The notes: a model not told the origin generated them from the letters alone. 64,000 bases of DNA from Lentzea cavernae (GCF_014653695.1 NZ_BNAR01000005.1:1-64000); one strand, 5' to 3'; positions 1-9,418 are shown, counted from the first letter of the stretch. Numbers and translations: made by a program.

Positions 1-54
1 CGACCACACACCATCATCTGCACACGATCATGAGAAAGATCCGCAGGACACGCC

Positions 55-2001
55 CTAGGCCAGGAGGTGTTCGACGAGCCGTTCCCTGGCCAGGGCGAGG
101 TGGCGGCGGTAGGTGCCGTAGGGCACGCCCAGCCGTCGCGCGGTCGCCTTGTGCGTGCCGGACGCCGAGATGTACGTGGCGGCGAGCGCGTCGTGCGCCT
201 TGACGCCGGCGGGGTCGACCCTCAGCGCGTCGAGGGCCGCCGTGATGGCATCGCGCAGGTCCGTGACGGGATCGGCCGAGTCCGGTGGCACGAGGTGCGA
301 CCGCAGCAGGACGCTGGTCGCGAACTCGCGCGGAGCACGCCACGTGCGCAGCGCTTCGAACACGCCGTGCTCGAACTCCTCGCGCGACAGGGGATCGGCT
401 GATCTCGGCCCCCACGGGGCCAGGGGTGCGGCGGCACGGGCCCTGTCCTCGACCCACCGCTCCACGGGCTGTCGCCGCCAGTCCCTGCCGAAGGCGTGCT
501 GCCGGATCCCGCCGACCTCCACCGCCACCACCTCGTGCAGCCCGGCGGCGGTGAGGTGCTGCCGCCACCGCTCGACGTCGTGGAAGACGGTGAACGTCAC
601 CGCCCGTCCCGGAGTCCGCATCTCGGCCGCCACGGCGCGCCGGCCGACGAGGTCCATCAGCGGTGACGGTCGCTGGTGTCCGCCGGACTGCACCGCGAAG
701 CGGCGGACACCCCAGTGCTCGCCCTGGCGCAGGGGAGCGGCCGCCTCGACGTGCTCCCACAGCGCCGCGACCACCGGGTCAGCCGCCAGGTCGTCGGGCG
801 ACGGCGCCTCCAGCCGCAGAACGGCCATGAACCCCAGCAGTTCGCCCTCGGAGCGGTAGACGCGAAAGCCCTCCGGCCGGCGGCGGACCCAGTGCGCGAC
901 AGCGGACTCGTCGGCCATGCGCAGCACCTCGGGCACGTCGGCGGGGGTGAGGGGCGCGTCCTCGACGTGGGGATGGGCCCGCCAGTCGTAGAGGTCGGCC
1001 TGGCCGGCCTGGTCGCGGAAGAGGAACATCCACTCCGCGACGCGCAGCAGGGCGTCGGCCTCGGAGACCCGGCGCACCGCGTTGAGGCAGGCGACCGAGA
1101 TGCGCGTGCGGACTTCCTCGTAGCGCTCGGGATCGCGCCACCGCAGATCGGCCGCGAGCGTCGACCGCACCGCGTCGTGGGGAAGAAGTCCCTGGGGCGT
1201 GGTCTCGACGTAGGGCTGCCGGCGCAGCCAGGAGAACGCCGTCGCGGCGTCCTCGTCGCCGAGCACCGCGCGCAGCAGCTCCTCCCGGGTGACGTAGGCC
1301 TGCGCGAGGACGTCGAGGGCGCGTTGGTGAACACCACTCGGCACATTGCCCACCAGCCGCTCCACCAGGGTGGTCAGCACGTCGCCGGCAGGTTCTCCGG
1401 CCGGGGCCGAGGCGGCGAGGGACAGGGCGAGCGGGCTGCCACCCGCGAAGGCGACGAGCGCGGCGCGGCGCTCCGGTGCGACGTTGCGCGCCGCGAGGAG
1501 CGAATCGGACTGGACGGCGTCGAGCGGTCGCAGGGCCAGCGCGGTGAACACCTGCGCCCAACCGGGATCCAGCGCCCACCCGGCGTCGGGGGCGATCCTG
1601 CTCGCGAGCACGACGACCGCCCCCTCCGCGAGCCGGAACAGGAGGGTGTCGCGCAGCCACGACTCCAGTCGCTGGGAGCGCTCGAAGGTGTCGATCAGGA
1701 GCACCGCGCCGGGTTCGAAACACGCCGGTGCGGCGGCTTCCTCCAGGCGGCGCGGGTCCGCGTCGAGGAACCGCGCGTCGACCCGCACTACCTCGCGGCC
1801 GGCCAGCTCGGCCTGCGCGGCGGCGTAGCGCAACAACGAGGACTTGCCGATGCCGCCGGGACCGTGGACGTACGCGACGATCGGGGCGTCCGCCGCCCCG
1901 GACAGCATCCGGTCGAGCACCGACCGCTCGAAGTCCCTGCCCGCCAACGCTCCCGCGCGCGCTCCGGCCAACCGGCCCGCCAGGCCCACGTTGATCAACA
2001 C
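55..2001 (-). CDS. AAA/NTPase-type ATP-binding protein with C-terminal HTH
   Basis: This protein of about 648 residues looks like a STAND-type signalling ATPase. Near the N-terminus it has a Walker A motif (GPGGIGKSS, residues about 47-55) and a hydrophobic Walker B strand ending in Asp (LLIDTFE, about D104). A long helical middle part resembles a GNAT-like or sensor region. The last 30 residues look like a sigma-4/LuxR-like helix-turn-helix (TARRLGVPYGTYRRHL). The reading frame stays open upstream to 2325, but that part is out of keeping and antisense to the next gene, so I start at the GTG 28 bases after the XRE gene stop. Co-transcription with that XRE regulator is likely. The ligand and targets are unknown. 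Confidence 0.7.
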   Translation of the reverse strand: MLINVGLAGRLAGARAGALAGRDFERSVLDRMLSGAADAPIVAYVHGPGGIGKSSLLRYAAAQAELAGREVVRVDARFLDADPRRLEEAAAPACFEPGAVLLIDTFERSQRLESWLRDTLLFRLAEGAVVVLASRIAPDAGWALDPGWAQVFTALALRPLDAVQSDSLLAARNVAPERRAALVAFAGGSPLALSLAASAPAGEPAGDVLTTLVERLVGNVPSGVHQRALDVLAQAYVTREELLRAVLGDEDAATAFSWLRRQPYVETTPQGLLPHDAVRSTLAADLRWRDPERYEEVRTRISVACLNAVRRVSEADALLRVAEWMFLFRDQAGQADLYDWRAHPHVEDAPLTPADVPEVLRMADESAVAHWVRRRPEGFRVYRSEGELLGFMAVLRLEAPSPDDLAADPVVAALWEHVEAAAPLRQGEHWGVRRFAVQSGGHQRPSPLMDLVGRRAVAAEMRTPGRAVTFTVFHDVERWRQHLTAAGLHEVVAVEVGGIRQHAFGRDWRRQPVERWVEDRARAAAPLAPWGPRSADPLSREEFEHGVFEALRTWRAPREFATSVLLRSHLVPPDSADPVTDLRDAITAALDALRVDPAGVKAHDALAATYISASGTHKATARRLGVPYGTYRRHLALARERLVEHLLA

Positions 2002-2029
2002 CGACCCAGGATCGCCGCTCGCGGACCGG

Positions 2030-2902
2030 TCAACCTGGGCCGCCTTGTCCCACCCTGACGACGGCGGGCCCGGTGCGGGCGCGGACGACCTCGCCGAGCC
2101 GTCCCGCGTCGGCCGATCCCGGTGCGGCGGTGAGCACCACCGCCTGGAGGTTGTCGCCGGGCACCTCCAGCAGGGTGCCGTCGAGCGCGATGTCACCCAC
2201 GCCCGGATGCCGGAACACGGCTCGGTTCTCGAAGGGCGCGACGATCGCGGGCGCACGCCACAGGGCGTCGAACGAGCGGCTCGTGGTCCGCAGCTCGTCG
2301 ACGAGCTCCGCGAGCTGCTCGTCACCGGGGTAGCGCAGGGACGTGCTGTGCAGCCGGGCGGTGAGCGTCGCCCGGAACGCGGCCGCGTCGTCGTCGGCGC
2401 GGCTGATCTCGCGGTGGGCGTGGGAGAACGTGCGCCACGCGACGTTCCAGTCCCGTGGCCGCAGGTTCGACGCTCCTGCTCCGAGCGCCATCCACGCGCC
2501 GTTGACGGCGACGACGTTCCACGCCGCGTCCGTCAGGAACACGGGCGTGTCGGCGAACCTCTCGAGCAACCGCATCGCGCCGGATCCGGCCTCACGCGGC
2601 ACCCGCCCGTCGACCGCGATGTACCCGGCCAGCGCGCACAGCCGTTCGTACTCGGCAGGCCTCAACCGCAACGCACGGGCGATCGCGTTCACCACGGCGG
2701 CCGACGGGTGACGGCGGCCCTGTTCCAGCCGCCGCACGTGGTCCGCCGACACCCCGGCCAGCTCGGCGAGCTCCTCCCGCCGCACGCCACGGGTCCGCCG
2801 GCTGCCGGGCGGCAACCCGATCGAGGCCGGGTCCGTGCCCTCGCGCAACCGGCGCACCTCCGCGCCGAGATCCTGCAACGCCATGACGCGATTGTCCCTC
2901 AT
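2030..2902 (-). CDS. XRE-family regulator with MmyB-like domain
   Basis: About 290 residues. Residues 10-80 form an XRE helix-turn-helix (RREELAELAGVSADHVRRLEQGRR). The rest matches the MmyB-like, PAS-type ligand-binding domain common in actinobacterial regulators, with a VFLTDAAWNVVAVN-like strand. A second in-frame ATG lies 18 bases in and is also possible. The gene is 28 bases upstream of the ATPase gene on the same strand, so the two are probably one transcript. It should bind DNA and respond to a small molecule; the ligand cannot be read from sequence. Confidence 0.8.
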   Translation of the reverse strand: MRDNRVMALQDLGAEVRRLREGTDPASIGLPPGSRRTRGVRREELAELAGVSADHVRRLEQGRRHPSAAVVNAIARALRLRPAEYERLCALAGYIAVDGRVPREAGSGAMRLLERFADTPVFLTDAAWNVVAVNGAWMALGAGASNLRPRDWNVAWRTFSHAHREISRADDDAAAFRATLTARLHSTSLRYPGDEQLAELVDELRTTSRSFDALWRAPAIVAPFENRAVFRHPGVGDIALDGTLLEVPGDNLQAVVLTAAPGSADAGRLGEVVRARTGPAVVRVGQGGPG

Positions 2903-2935
2903 GGAGCGAATGCGGCATTCGACCGTCCACTGCGG

Positions 2936-3436
2936 CTACAGCGGCTCCAGCAGCCGGCGAGGCGTGGTGAGCAGGGCGGACACGGAGTCGGGGTTGGCGT
3001 TGCCCGGCTCGAAACCGGGCCCGGGCTCGGTGCGGACGTCCTGCACGGATACCACGGCGCCGCAAGCACAGCAGCGGTTTCCGGCGTCGAGTAGACCGCC
3101 GTCCGCGTCGTGCCGGAACGTGCGCTTCTCGCCGCCGGGGGAGTAGTGCTCGTCGCCCCAGGCCGTCATCGCCCGCAGGACCGGCCAGAGTTCCAGCCCT
3201 TTCGCCGTGAGCCGGTACTCACCGTCGACGCGTTCCATGACCTGCTCCTGCACCAGGAACTTCAGGCGGTTGGTCAGGACGGCGCGCGGGATGCCCAGCT
3301 GCGAGGCGAAGTCGCCGAACCGGCGGATGCCGAAGAAGGCGTCGCGGACGATCAGCAACGTCCACCGCTCGCCGACGACCTCCAGCGTGCGCGCCAGTGA
3401 GCAGTTGCGGTCCGCGTAGGTGCTGGGCAGTGCCAT
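2936..3436 (-). CDS. HxlR/MarR-type winged-helix regulator
   Basis: About 166 residues with a typical HxlR winged helix: a conserved N-terminal Cys (RNCSLARTLEVVGERWTLLIVRD), a recognition helix (FASQLGIPRAVLTNRLKFL) and a YRLTAKG wing. A C-terminal extension holds a CCACG cysteine cluster (residues about 121-125) that may bind metal or sense thiol state. I chose the ATG at 3436 over an upstream one at 3457, because the upstream one falls inside a perfect inverted repeat that looks like this regulator's operator. It is divergent from a PaaI-type thioesterase, which it probably controls together with itself. Confidence 0.8.
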   Translation of the reverse strand: MALPSTYADRNCSLARTLEVVGERWTLLIVRDAFFGIRRFGDFASQLGIPRAVLTNRLKFLVQEQVMERVDGEYRLTAKGLELWPVLRAMTAWGDEHYSPGGEKRTFRHDADGGLLDAGNRCCACGAVVSVQDVRTEPGPGFEPGNANPDSVSALLTTPRRLLEPL

Positions 3437-3450
3437 GACCACACTGTAGT

Positions 3451-3467
3451 AGTTCATTCACTGAACT
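3451..3467. promoter_or_regulatory. Probable HxlR operator (AGTTCA-N5-TGAACT)
   Basis: A perfect inverted repeat with 6-base arms and a 5-base spacer sits between the divergent HxlR gene and the thioesterase gene, 15 bases from the regulator start. Position and symmetry fit an autoregulatory winged-helix operator. Confidence 0.6.
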
Positions 3468-3521
3468 GCCGTGCTACGGTCGCCCGGTCCGGTGGGCGAC
3501 CACCGCTACGAGAGGGGTCCG

Positions 3522-4019
3522 ATGACGACCGAGCGCACCCGGACCGTCAGCTGGTCCGATCCACAGGAGACCGCGGCGCTGGCCGGGCAACGCGACGGTC
3601 TGGACTTCCTCCGCGCCGTGGCGGCGGGAGAGGTGCCGCCTCCGCCGATCGCGGTCCTCGTCGGCGCACGCCTGGTGTCCGTCGACAAGGGGTCGGTCGT
3701 GTTCGCCCTCGACCCCGCCGAGTTCCACTACAACCCGATCGGCTCGGTGCACGGAGGCGTTTACGCGACGTTGCTCGACTCGGCGGCGGGCTGCGCCGTC
3801 CACTCGACGCTCCCCGCCGCGACCGGGTACGTGAGCCTCGACCTGGCCGTGCGCTTCCTCCGTCCGATCAGGACGGACACGGGCACGGTCACCTGCGTCG
3901 GAACCGTTGTCCACCAGGGCAGGCGGACCGCGCTGGCCGAGGCGCGCCTGGTCGACGGCGCCGGACGCCTGCTGGCCACCGCGTCGAGCACCTGCCTGAT
4001 CCAGCACGCGAAGAGCTGA
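3522..4019 (+). CDS. PaaI-family hotdog thioesterase
   Basis: About 165 residues with the hotdog-fold thioesterase signature. The key segment is HYNPIGSVHGGVYATLLDSAAGCAVHS, where the HGG turn and following Asp are the usual active-site region of PaaI-like acyl-CoA thioesterases. A central YVSLDLAVRFLRPI strand and a C-terminal GRLLATASSTCLI strand complete the fold. The start at 3522 has a GAGAGGGG ribosome site nearby. It is divergent from the HxlR regulator and shares its operator. The likely reaction is hydrolysis of an acyl- or aryl-CoA ester; the substrate is unknown. Confidence 0.82.
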   Translation: MTTERTRTVSWSDPQETAALAGQRDGLDFLRAVAAGEVPPPPIAVLVGARLVSVDKGSVVFALDPAEFHYNPIGSVHGGVYATLLDSAAGCAVHSTLPAATGYVSLDLAVRFLRPIRTDTGTVTCVGTVVHQGRRTALAEARLVDGAGRLLATASSTCLIQHAKS

Positions 4020-4135
4020 TCCAGAGCCTTCTGATCAGCCTGTGGTCGGACGTGCGGATCATCCGCTCGCACGATCCGCGCGCACGAACGGCCTTCCTAC
4101 GCTGGCGACGCTCGCCGGATCCAGGAAGCAGGCAG

Positions 4136-5602
4136 ATGTCGAACGCTCTCACGCGCTGCGCGGCCGTCGCCGTGCTCGTCGCCCCTCTCGTCACCGCGAC
4201 GCCCGCGGTGGCGGCACCGTCCACACTGAACTGGCAGCCGTGCAGGCAGGTCCAGGAGCACTGGTACCCCGACGACGACCGCACCGAGTGCACGACGGTC
4301 ACCGTGCCGCTCGACCACTCCCGCCCGCACGGCCGCAAGATCGACCTGGCGGTCAGCCGCATCAGGGCCACCGATCCCGGCAAACGGCGCGGGGTGCTGC
4401 TGATGAACCCCGGCGGACCGGGCAACCCCGGCATCGGCATGCCGTTCTCGATGCTGGGGACGAAGCTCGCCGAGCTCAACGCCGACCACGACCTCATCGG
4501 GTTCGACCCGCGCGCGACCGGGGCCAGCGGGGGCGTCGAGTGCGAGGCCACGCCGGCCGACGGTCCCGAGCCGGACCCGAAGGCGAGCCCCGAAGCCCGG
4601 TTCCGGCAGGACTACGAACGCAACGCGCGCACGAACGCCCGTTGCACCGGCTACGACCGTGAGCTGCTGACGAACCTGTCGACCAGGGCCGTCGCCGACG
4701 ACATGGACCTGATCCGTGCCGCCCTGGGCGAGCGGAAGATCAGCTTCTTCGGCATCTCCTGGGGCACCGCGCTCGGAGCGGTCTACCGCAGCCACCACGA
4801 CCGCCACGTCGACCGGATGCTCCTCGACTCGGTGATGCCGGCGGACTACGCGCTGGAGACGATGAACCTCGGCGCCAGCGCCGCCAAGCAGGCCAACTAC
4901 GAGGTCCTCGCCGCCTGGCTCGCCGAACGTGACGCGACAGCCGGCCTCGGCGGCACCGCGCAGGCCGTCACGGCGTCGATCAGCGACCTGGTCGCGAAAC
5001 TCGACGCCGCTCCCGTCACCGCGACCCCGCCCGGTGGGAAGCCGCGCGAGTACTCCGGCCGTGAGGTGCGCACGATGCTCACCTACAAACGCGCGGTCTG
5101 GCCGCAGGTCGCCGAGTCGGTCGTGGCCCTGCGCGACGGCGGTGCGCCGCCGCTGACCGGGGACGAGCCCGAGCTGGAGGGCTTCGGCCTGACCCCGGTC
5201 TGGTACGGCGGCCTGCTGATGCAGCGCGCCGTGATGTGCAACGACCAGGGCAAGATCCCGGACGTCGACGAGGCGTGGCGCCAGGTGCGGCACCGCGAGG
5301 AGAAGTACCCGTTCTTCCGCAACGGCCACGGCTACGGCAACTGGTGCGCGGGCTGGCCGTTGCCCGCCACACCGTGGGAGTTGAAGCGGGCGACCAGCCC
5401 TCTGCAGCTCTCCGGGCACCGGTACGAGACCACCACGCCCCTGTTCTTCGCCGAGCAGATGCGGCGCAAGATCGGCGGCGCGCTGCTGACGGTGGACGAC
5501 AGCACGCACGGCTCGTTGTGGTTCACCGGCTGCGCCGAGAAGGCCGTCCGGTTCTACCGCACCGGCGAGACCTCCTCCGGCAGCTGCCCCGGGGTCTCCT
5601 GA
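4136..5602 (+). CDS. Secreted alpha/beta hydrolase, tripeptidyl-aminopeptidase (TAP) type
   Basis: About 488 residues beginning with a Sec signal peptide (SNALTRCAAVAVLVAPLVTA, cleavage likely after AVAA). It has an oxyanion NPGGPG loop and the nucleophile elbow GISWGT, both typical of the Streptomyces TAP / proline-iminopeptidase-like exported hydrolases. The C-terminal TAP-like domain ends with VDDSTHGSLWF, which carries the likely catalytic His. It should act outside the cell on peptides or related esters. The start at 4136 has AGGAAG upstream. The gene runs convergent with the SDR gene; the two stop codons are one base apart. Confidence 0.85.
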   Translation: MSNALTRCAAVAVLVAPLVTATPAVAAPSTLNWQPCRQVQEHWYPDDDRTECTTVTVPLDHSRPHGRKIDLAVSRIRATDPGKRRGVLLMNPGGPGNPGIGMPFSMLGTKLAELNADHDLIGFDPRATGASGGVECEATPADGPEPDPKASPEARFRQDYERNARTNARCTGYDRELLTNLSTRAVADDMDLIRAALGERKISFFGISWGTALGAVYRSHHDRHVDRMLLDSVMPADYALETMNLGASAAKQANYEVLAAWLAERDATAGLGGTAQAVTASISDLVAKLDAAPVTATPPGGKPREYSGREVRTMLTYKRAVWPQVAESVVALRDGGAPPLTGDEPELEGFGLTPVWYGGLLMQRAVMCNDQGKIPDVDEAWRQVRHREEKYPFFRNGHGYGNWCAGWPLPATPWELKRATSPLQLSGHRYETTTPLFFAEQMRRKIGGALLTVDDSTHGSLWFTGCAEKAVRFYRTGETSSGSCPGVS

Positions 5603-5603
5603 C

Positions 5604-6353
5604 TCAGTGCGCGTTGACCGCGGCGACGACCTGGTCGTAGTCGCCGCGAGCTTCGCCGTAGCGCAGGAACTTCACGCGCTCGACCTGGATCTCACGGGCC
5701 CCGGGCTGGGTCTCGATGAGGCCCATGACCTCGGCGACGTACTCGTCGAGGGGCATGGCCTGCTCGTTCTCCGCGTGGCCGGGGATCAGGTCGGTCTGCA
5801 CGGCCGGCGGCTCGAGCTCCACGACCTCCACCGCGGTGTCGGCGAGCTGCAGGCGCAACGACTCGCTGAGCATGTGGATGGCGGCCTTGGTCGCGTTGTA
5901 GCTCGGCGTGATCTTCAACGGCGTGAAGGCGAGTCCGGACGAGACGGTCATGATCGTGGCGTTCGGCAGGGTCTGGAAGTGCTCGACGAACGCGGCGATC
6001 AGGCGGATCGGGCCGAGGACGTTCGTCGTGACGGTGCTCTCGGCGGACTCCAGGAACGACTCGGGGCGGTGCCAGTCCTCGACGCGCATGATGCCCGCCA
6101 TGGTGATCAGCACGTTGACCGCCGGGAAGCGCGCGAGGACGTCCTTGGCCGCGGCCTCGATGCTCGCGGGGTCGGCGGTGTCGATGCGGACGGTCTCGAT
6201 CCCGGGGTGCTCGGTGGCGATCCGGTCGAGCAGTTCGGTGCGCCGGCCGCCCACGACCACGGTGTTGCCGCGCTCCCGCAGGGCGACGGCGAGGGCCAGG
6301 CCGATGCCGCTGGTGGCGCCGGGGATGAAGACGGTGTTGCCGGTGATGTCCAT
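5604..6353 (-). CDS. Short-chain dehydrogenase/reductase (DltE-like)
   Basis: About 249 residues with a complete classical SDR layout: the cofactor loop GATSGIG near residue 11, a TNVLGPIRL segment, an SSG catalytic Ser strand and the YNATK catalytic motif. GGRR after the second strand suggests NADP(H) preference. The start is the ATG at 6353 rather than an upstream one that would run into the divergent promoter. It is divergent from an MmyB-type XRE regulator, an arrangement in which the regulator usually controls the oxidoreductase. The substrate is unknown. Confidence 0.85.
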   Translation of the reverse strand: MDITGNTVFIPGATSGIGLALAVALRERGNTVVVGGRRTELLDRIATEHPGIETVRIDTADPASIEAAAKDVLARFPAVNVLITMAGIMRVEDWHRPESFLESAESTVTTNVLGPIRLIAAFVEHFQTLPNATIMTVSSGLAFTPLKITPSYNATKAAIHMLSESLRLQLADTAVEVVELEPPAVQTDLIPGHAENEQAMPLDEYVAEVMGLIETQPGAREIQVERVKFLRYGEARGDYDQVVAAVNAH

Positions 6354-6454
6354 GGCACCGAGCTTCTGCCGGTTCGCGGTGGTGCGGCAGAGAGCCCTTA
6401 TCGGGGGATCGGCGATCCCTGGTTCGCGAGCGCGGCGCACGCATACTGGAACGC

Positions 6455-7294
6455 ATGGATCGGGTGGAGCTCGCGGGATTCCTGCGTCGCCGCAGGGAGG
6501 AACTGCGGCCGGAGGACGTCGGACTGCCGGCGGGTGCGCGCAGGCGTGCGCAGGGGCTGCGGCGTGAGGAGGTCGCGGCGCTGGCGGCGATGTCCACGGA
6601 CTACTACACGCGCCTGGAACAGCAACGCGGTCCGCAGCCCAGCGAGCAGATGCTGGGCTCGCTGGCCAGGGCGTTGCGGCTGACCGTCGACGAACGCGAC
6701 TACCTGTTCCGCGTCGCCGGCCGCAACGCCCCGGCGCGCTGCGCCCCGACGACGCACGTCGCGCCCGCGTTGCAACGGGTGCTGGACCGGCTGAACGACA
6801 CGCCCGCGCTGATCCTGTCGAACCTCGGCGAGGTGCTCGTGCAGAACCGGTACGCGGAGGCGTTGTACGGCGACTCGTCGCACTTCACCGGGCTCGCGCG
6901 CAGCGGGATCTACCGCTGGTTCACCGACCCGGACGAACGGCTGATCTACCCGGAGCAGGACCGCGACCGGCAGAGCCGCACCCAGGTCGCGAACCTGCGC
7001 GCCGCCTACGCCTCCATGGGCACGCGCTCCCGGGCCGGTGACCTCGTCCGCGCGCTGCAGAAGGAGAGCGCGGAGTTCGTGGAGCTGTGGGAACGGCACG
7101 AGGTGGGGAAGCGGTTCGAGGACCACAAGGTGCTGATCCACCCGCAGCTCGGCGAGATCGAGGTGGACTGCCAGGCGTTGATCACCGAGGACCAGACCCA
7201 GGCGTTGCTCGTGCTCACCGCGCCCCCGCGCACCGAGGCGTTCGACAAGCTGCAGCTGCTCGGTGTGCTGGGCACGGAGAAGTTCGTCAGCTGA
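6455..7294 (+). CDS. XRE-family regulator with MmyB-like domain
   Basis: 279 residues. The N-terminal helix-turn-helix (LRREEVAALAAMSTDYYTRLEQQRG) is followed by an MmyB-like ligand domain (LILSNLGEVLVQNRYAEALYGD and the later HPQLGEIEVD strands). It is divergent from the SDR gene with a 101-base spacer and is probably its regulator. It ends convergently with the GNAT gene and overlaps it by 8 bases. It is a paralogue of the regulator at 2.0-2.9 kb. Confidence 0.82.
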   Translation: MDRVELAGFLRRRREELRPEDVGLPAGARRRAQGLRREEVAALAAMSTDYYTRLEQQRGPQPSEQMLGSLARALRLTVDERDYLFRVAGRNAPARCAPTTHVAPALQRVLDRLNDTPALILSNLGEVLVQNRYAEALYGDSSHFTGLARSGIYRWFTDPDERLIYPEQDRDRQSRTQVANLRAAYASMGTRSRAGDLVRALQKESAEFVELWERHEVGKRFEDHKVLIHPQLGEIEVDCQALITEDQTQALLVLTAPPRTEAFDKLQLLGVLGTEKFVS

Positions 7295-7763
7295 GGACGA
7301 GGATCGTCTCCTCGATCTCCGCCTTCCGCGCCGCCGCCCAGCCGACGTCGGTGCCGACGGGCTTGAACCCCGCCCTGGTGAGCACGCGCATGGAGGCCGT
7401 GTTGTCACTGGCGACTCGGGCGTGCAGTGGCCGCACCGTCACCTGTTCGAGCAGCAGCGCCACGGCCCGCCCGGCCACGCCCTGGCCCCACACCTCGCGG
7501 TCGACCCAGTACGTGATCTCGGTGTCGCCCTCCATCACGAAGCTCGCGATGGAGCCCACGACCACGCCGTCGGCGAGGATCACCTGGTTGAGGGTCTCGG
7601 GGTTCGCCCGGATCTTGCGCATGTGCGCGTCGAACGCCCCTCGGTCGTTCGGGTCCTCCGCGGTGAACGCGGCCATCCGCACCGACTCGGGATCGCGCAT
7701 GAACTCGAACAGCACGTCCAGGTCCGCGTCTTCCAGGCCCCGCAGCGTCACCTGACTGATCAT
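7287..7763 (-). CDS. GNAT N-acetyltransferase
   Basis: 158 residues of the RimJ/RimL-like GNAT fold: RGLEDADLDVLFEFMRD at the N-terminus, an acetyl-CoA loop around WGQGVAGRAV, and a closing ASMRVLTRAGF helix-strand. It starts inside the last four bases of the upstream esterase gene (ATGA overlap), so the two are translationally coupled. The substrate is unknown. Confidence 0.8.
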   Translation of the reverse strand: MISQVTLRGLEDADLDVLFEFMRDPESVRMAAFTAEDPNDRGAFDAHMRKIRANPETLNQVILADGVVVGSIASFVMEGDTEITYWVDREVWGQGVAGRAVALLLEQVTVRPLHARVASDNTASMRVLTRAGFKPVGTDVGWAAARKAEIEETILVLS

Positions 7764-8782
7764 CGAGCCAGCCTAGTAGCGAGCCACGCCAGGGAGAGGG
7801 GATATCGGTGGTCGATCCCGCCGTGGCCCGCGTCGAAGAGTTCGAAGTGGACCCGGTCCTCAGGAAGCCCGGCCTGCGCGATCTCCTCGCGGAACGCCTC
7901 GGCGCCGAGGTCGAGGAAGTACTCGTCCCGCGTGCCGGCGTCGATCCACACGGCCCTGAGCGACCGGACCGCGTCGGCGTGCCCGGCCACCATGCGCACC
8001 GGGTCCCAGTCGAGCCAGCGCTGCCACACCTCCGGCTTCGGCGCCCCGGTGACCGCGTCGAACGGCAGCTCGGGCGTGCCGTCGTCAGCGGCCGAGAAGC
8101 ACGCCGCCGCACCGAAGACGCCGAGCAGGTCCATGTCCTCGGGCTTGGTGAACGCGGTCCGGCCACGGAAGTCCGTCCACCACTTCTGCACGTCGTGGTC
8201 GTAACCGCGCAACGCCCGTGCGGCCTTGCCGAAGTCCGCCAGGTAGCAGAGCTCGTAGAGCGCGTCACCGGCGTGCGTGGCCAACGCCCCGAACAGGTCC
8301 GGCCGCAGCATCGGCGTGATCATCGCCCCGAACCCGCCCGACGACTTGCCCGCGATCGCCCGCGACTCCCGGTTGTCGATCGTGCGGTAGTGCTCGTCCA
8401 CCCACGGCACGATCTCGTCGCACAAGTACGAGTGGTAGCGCCCGGTACCGGGGGAGTCGACGAACTGCGAACCGCCGTAGGACGTCCACGCGTCGACGTA
8501 CACGACAACGCACCCAGGCGCGCCGTTCGCGAACACCGCGTCGGCCGTCTCGATGAACGGCTGCCGGAACGGCGTCCGGTTCGCCCACATCTGCAGGTGC
8601 CCGGTGTACCCCTGGATCACGTAGACGGTGGGGTAGCGCTCATCGCTCTCGTCGTAGCCCGGCGGCACGTACACCCACAACGGCCGCTCGTGCGGGTCCC
8701 CGAGCGGGTTGCCGCGCAGCAGCGCGGAGTCGACGGTGTGCCGGTCGAGCCGACCGGCGAGCGGTCCATCCCAGGGCAGCAT
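7760..8782 (-). CDS. Esterase of the Fes/esterase-D alpha/beta-hydrolase type
   Basis: About 340 residues. The nucleophile elbow is GKSSGG (the GxSxG variant of the putative-esterase family), preceded by VYVIQGYTGH and followed by a C-terminal DAGHGG segment carrying the likely catalytic His. No signal peptide is visible. The reading frame extends to 8842, but the ATG at 8782 leaves room for the TetR operator at 8801-8816. It is divergent from the TetR gene and forms an operon with the GNAT gene, so it is probably TetR-regulated. Confidence 0.8.
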   Translation of the reverse strand: MLPWDGPLAGRLDRHTVDSALLRGNPLGDPHERPLWVYVPPGYDESDERYPTVYVIQGYTGHLQMWANRTPFRQPFIETADAVFANGAPGCVVVYVDAWTSYGGSQFVDSPGTGRYHSYLCDEIVPWVDEHYRTIDNRESRAIAGKSSGGFGAMITPMLRPDLFGALATHAGDALYELCYLADFGKAARALRGYDHDVQKWWTDFRGRTAFTKPEDMDLLGVFGAAACFSAADDGTPELPFDAVTGAPKPEVWQRWLDWDPVRMVAGHADAVRSLRAVWIDAGTRDEYFLDLGAEAFREEIAQAGLPEDRVHFELFDAGHGGIDHRYPLSLAWLATRLAR

Positions 8783-8800
8783 GGACCCAGTCAACCACAG

Positions 8801-8816
8801 TGGACTCCCCGGTCCA
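8801..8816. promoter_or_regulatory. TetR operator copy 1 (TGGAC-N6-GTCCA)
   Basis: Inverted repeat with perfect 5-base arms and a 6-base spacer (TCCCCG). It lies between the esterase start (8782, minus) and the TetR start (8833, plus). The same half-sites, spacer length and CCG end recur at 9423-9440 in front of the SDR gene, which makes this a probable binding site of the local TetR protein. Confidence 0.7.
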
Positions 8817-8832
8817 GAAAACCTATTCTGGC

Positions 8833-9417
8833 GTGGTGGCACTGACGACGAAGGGCCGGGCGACCAGGCAGCGCATCATCGAGGGCGCCGCGGCCTACCT
8901 GCGCGCCGACGAGCCCGCGGGCGTGACGCTCGACGACATCCGCGCCATCACCGGCACCAGCAAGAGCCAGATCTTCCACTACTTCCCCGACGGCAAGGAG
9001 GAACTCTTCCTGGCCGTCGCCCGCCACGAGGCCGACCGAGTGCTCGACGACCAACAGCCGCACCTCGGCGCGCTCACCTCCTGGCCCGCCTGGGAACGCT
9101 GGCGCGACTCAGTCGTCGCCCGCTACCGCGCCCAGGGCCGGCACTGCCCGCTGGGCGCGCTCATGGCGCAGGTCGGCAGCACACCAGGCGCTCGCGAGGT
9201 GACCAGCGCCCTGCTCAACCAGTGGCAGGCCCACATCCGCAAGGGAATCTGCGACATGCAGGCAGCCGGCCTGATCCGCGCCGGCCTGGACGCCGACCGG
9301 GTCGCCGCCGCCTTCATCGCAGGCATCCAGGGCGGCGTCCTGGTGCTCATGTCGACCGGCAGCGTCACCCACCTGGAAGCCGCCGTGGACACGCTCGTCG
9401 ACCACTTGCGGGGCTAG
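8833..9417 (+). CDS. TetR/AcrR-family regulator
   Basis: About 194 residues. The N-terminal TetR helix-turn-helix is clear (TRQRIIEGAAAYL ... VTLDDIRAITGTSKSQIFHYFPDGKEELF). The C-terminal part resembles the LmrA/YxaF-type ligand domain (CPLGALMAQVGST). The start is one of two adjacent GTG codons at 8833/8836. An earlier GTG at 8800 would place the operator inside the gene. It sits between two copies of the same operator, so it probably represses itself, the divergent esterase-GNAT operon and the downstream SDR. Confidence 0.83.
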   Translation: MVALTTKGRATRQRIIEGAAAYLRADEPAGVTLDDIRAITGTSKSQIFHYFPDGKEELFLAVARHEADRVLDDQQPHLGALTSWPAWERWRDSVVARYRAQGRHCPLGALMAQVGSTPGAREVTSALLNQWQAHIRKGICDMQAAGLIRAGLDADRVAAAFIAGIQGGVLVLMSTGSVTHLEAAVDTLVDHLRG

Positions 9418-9418
9418 A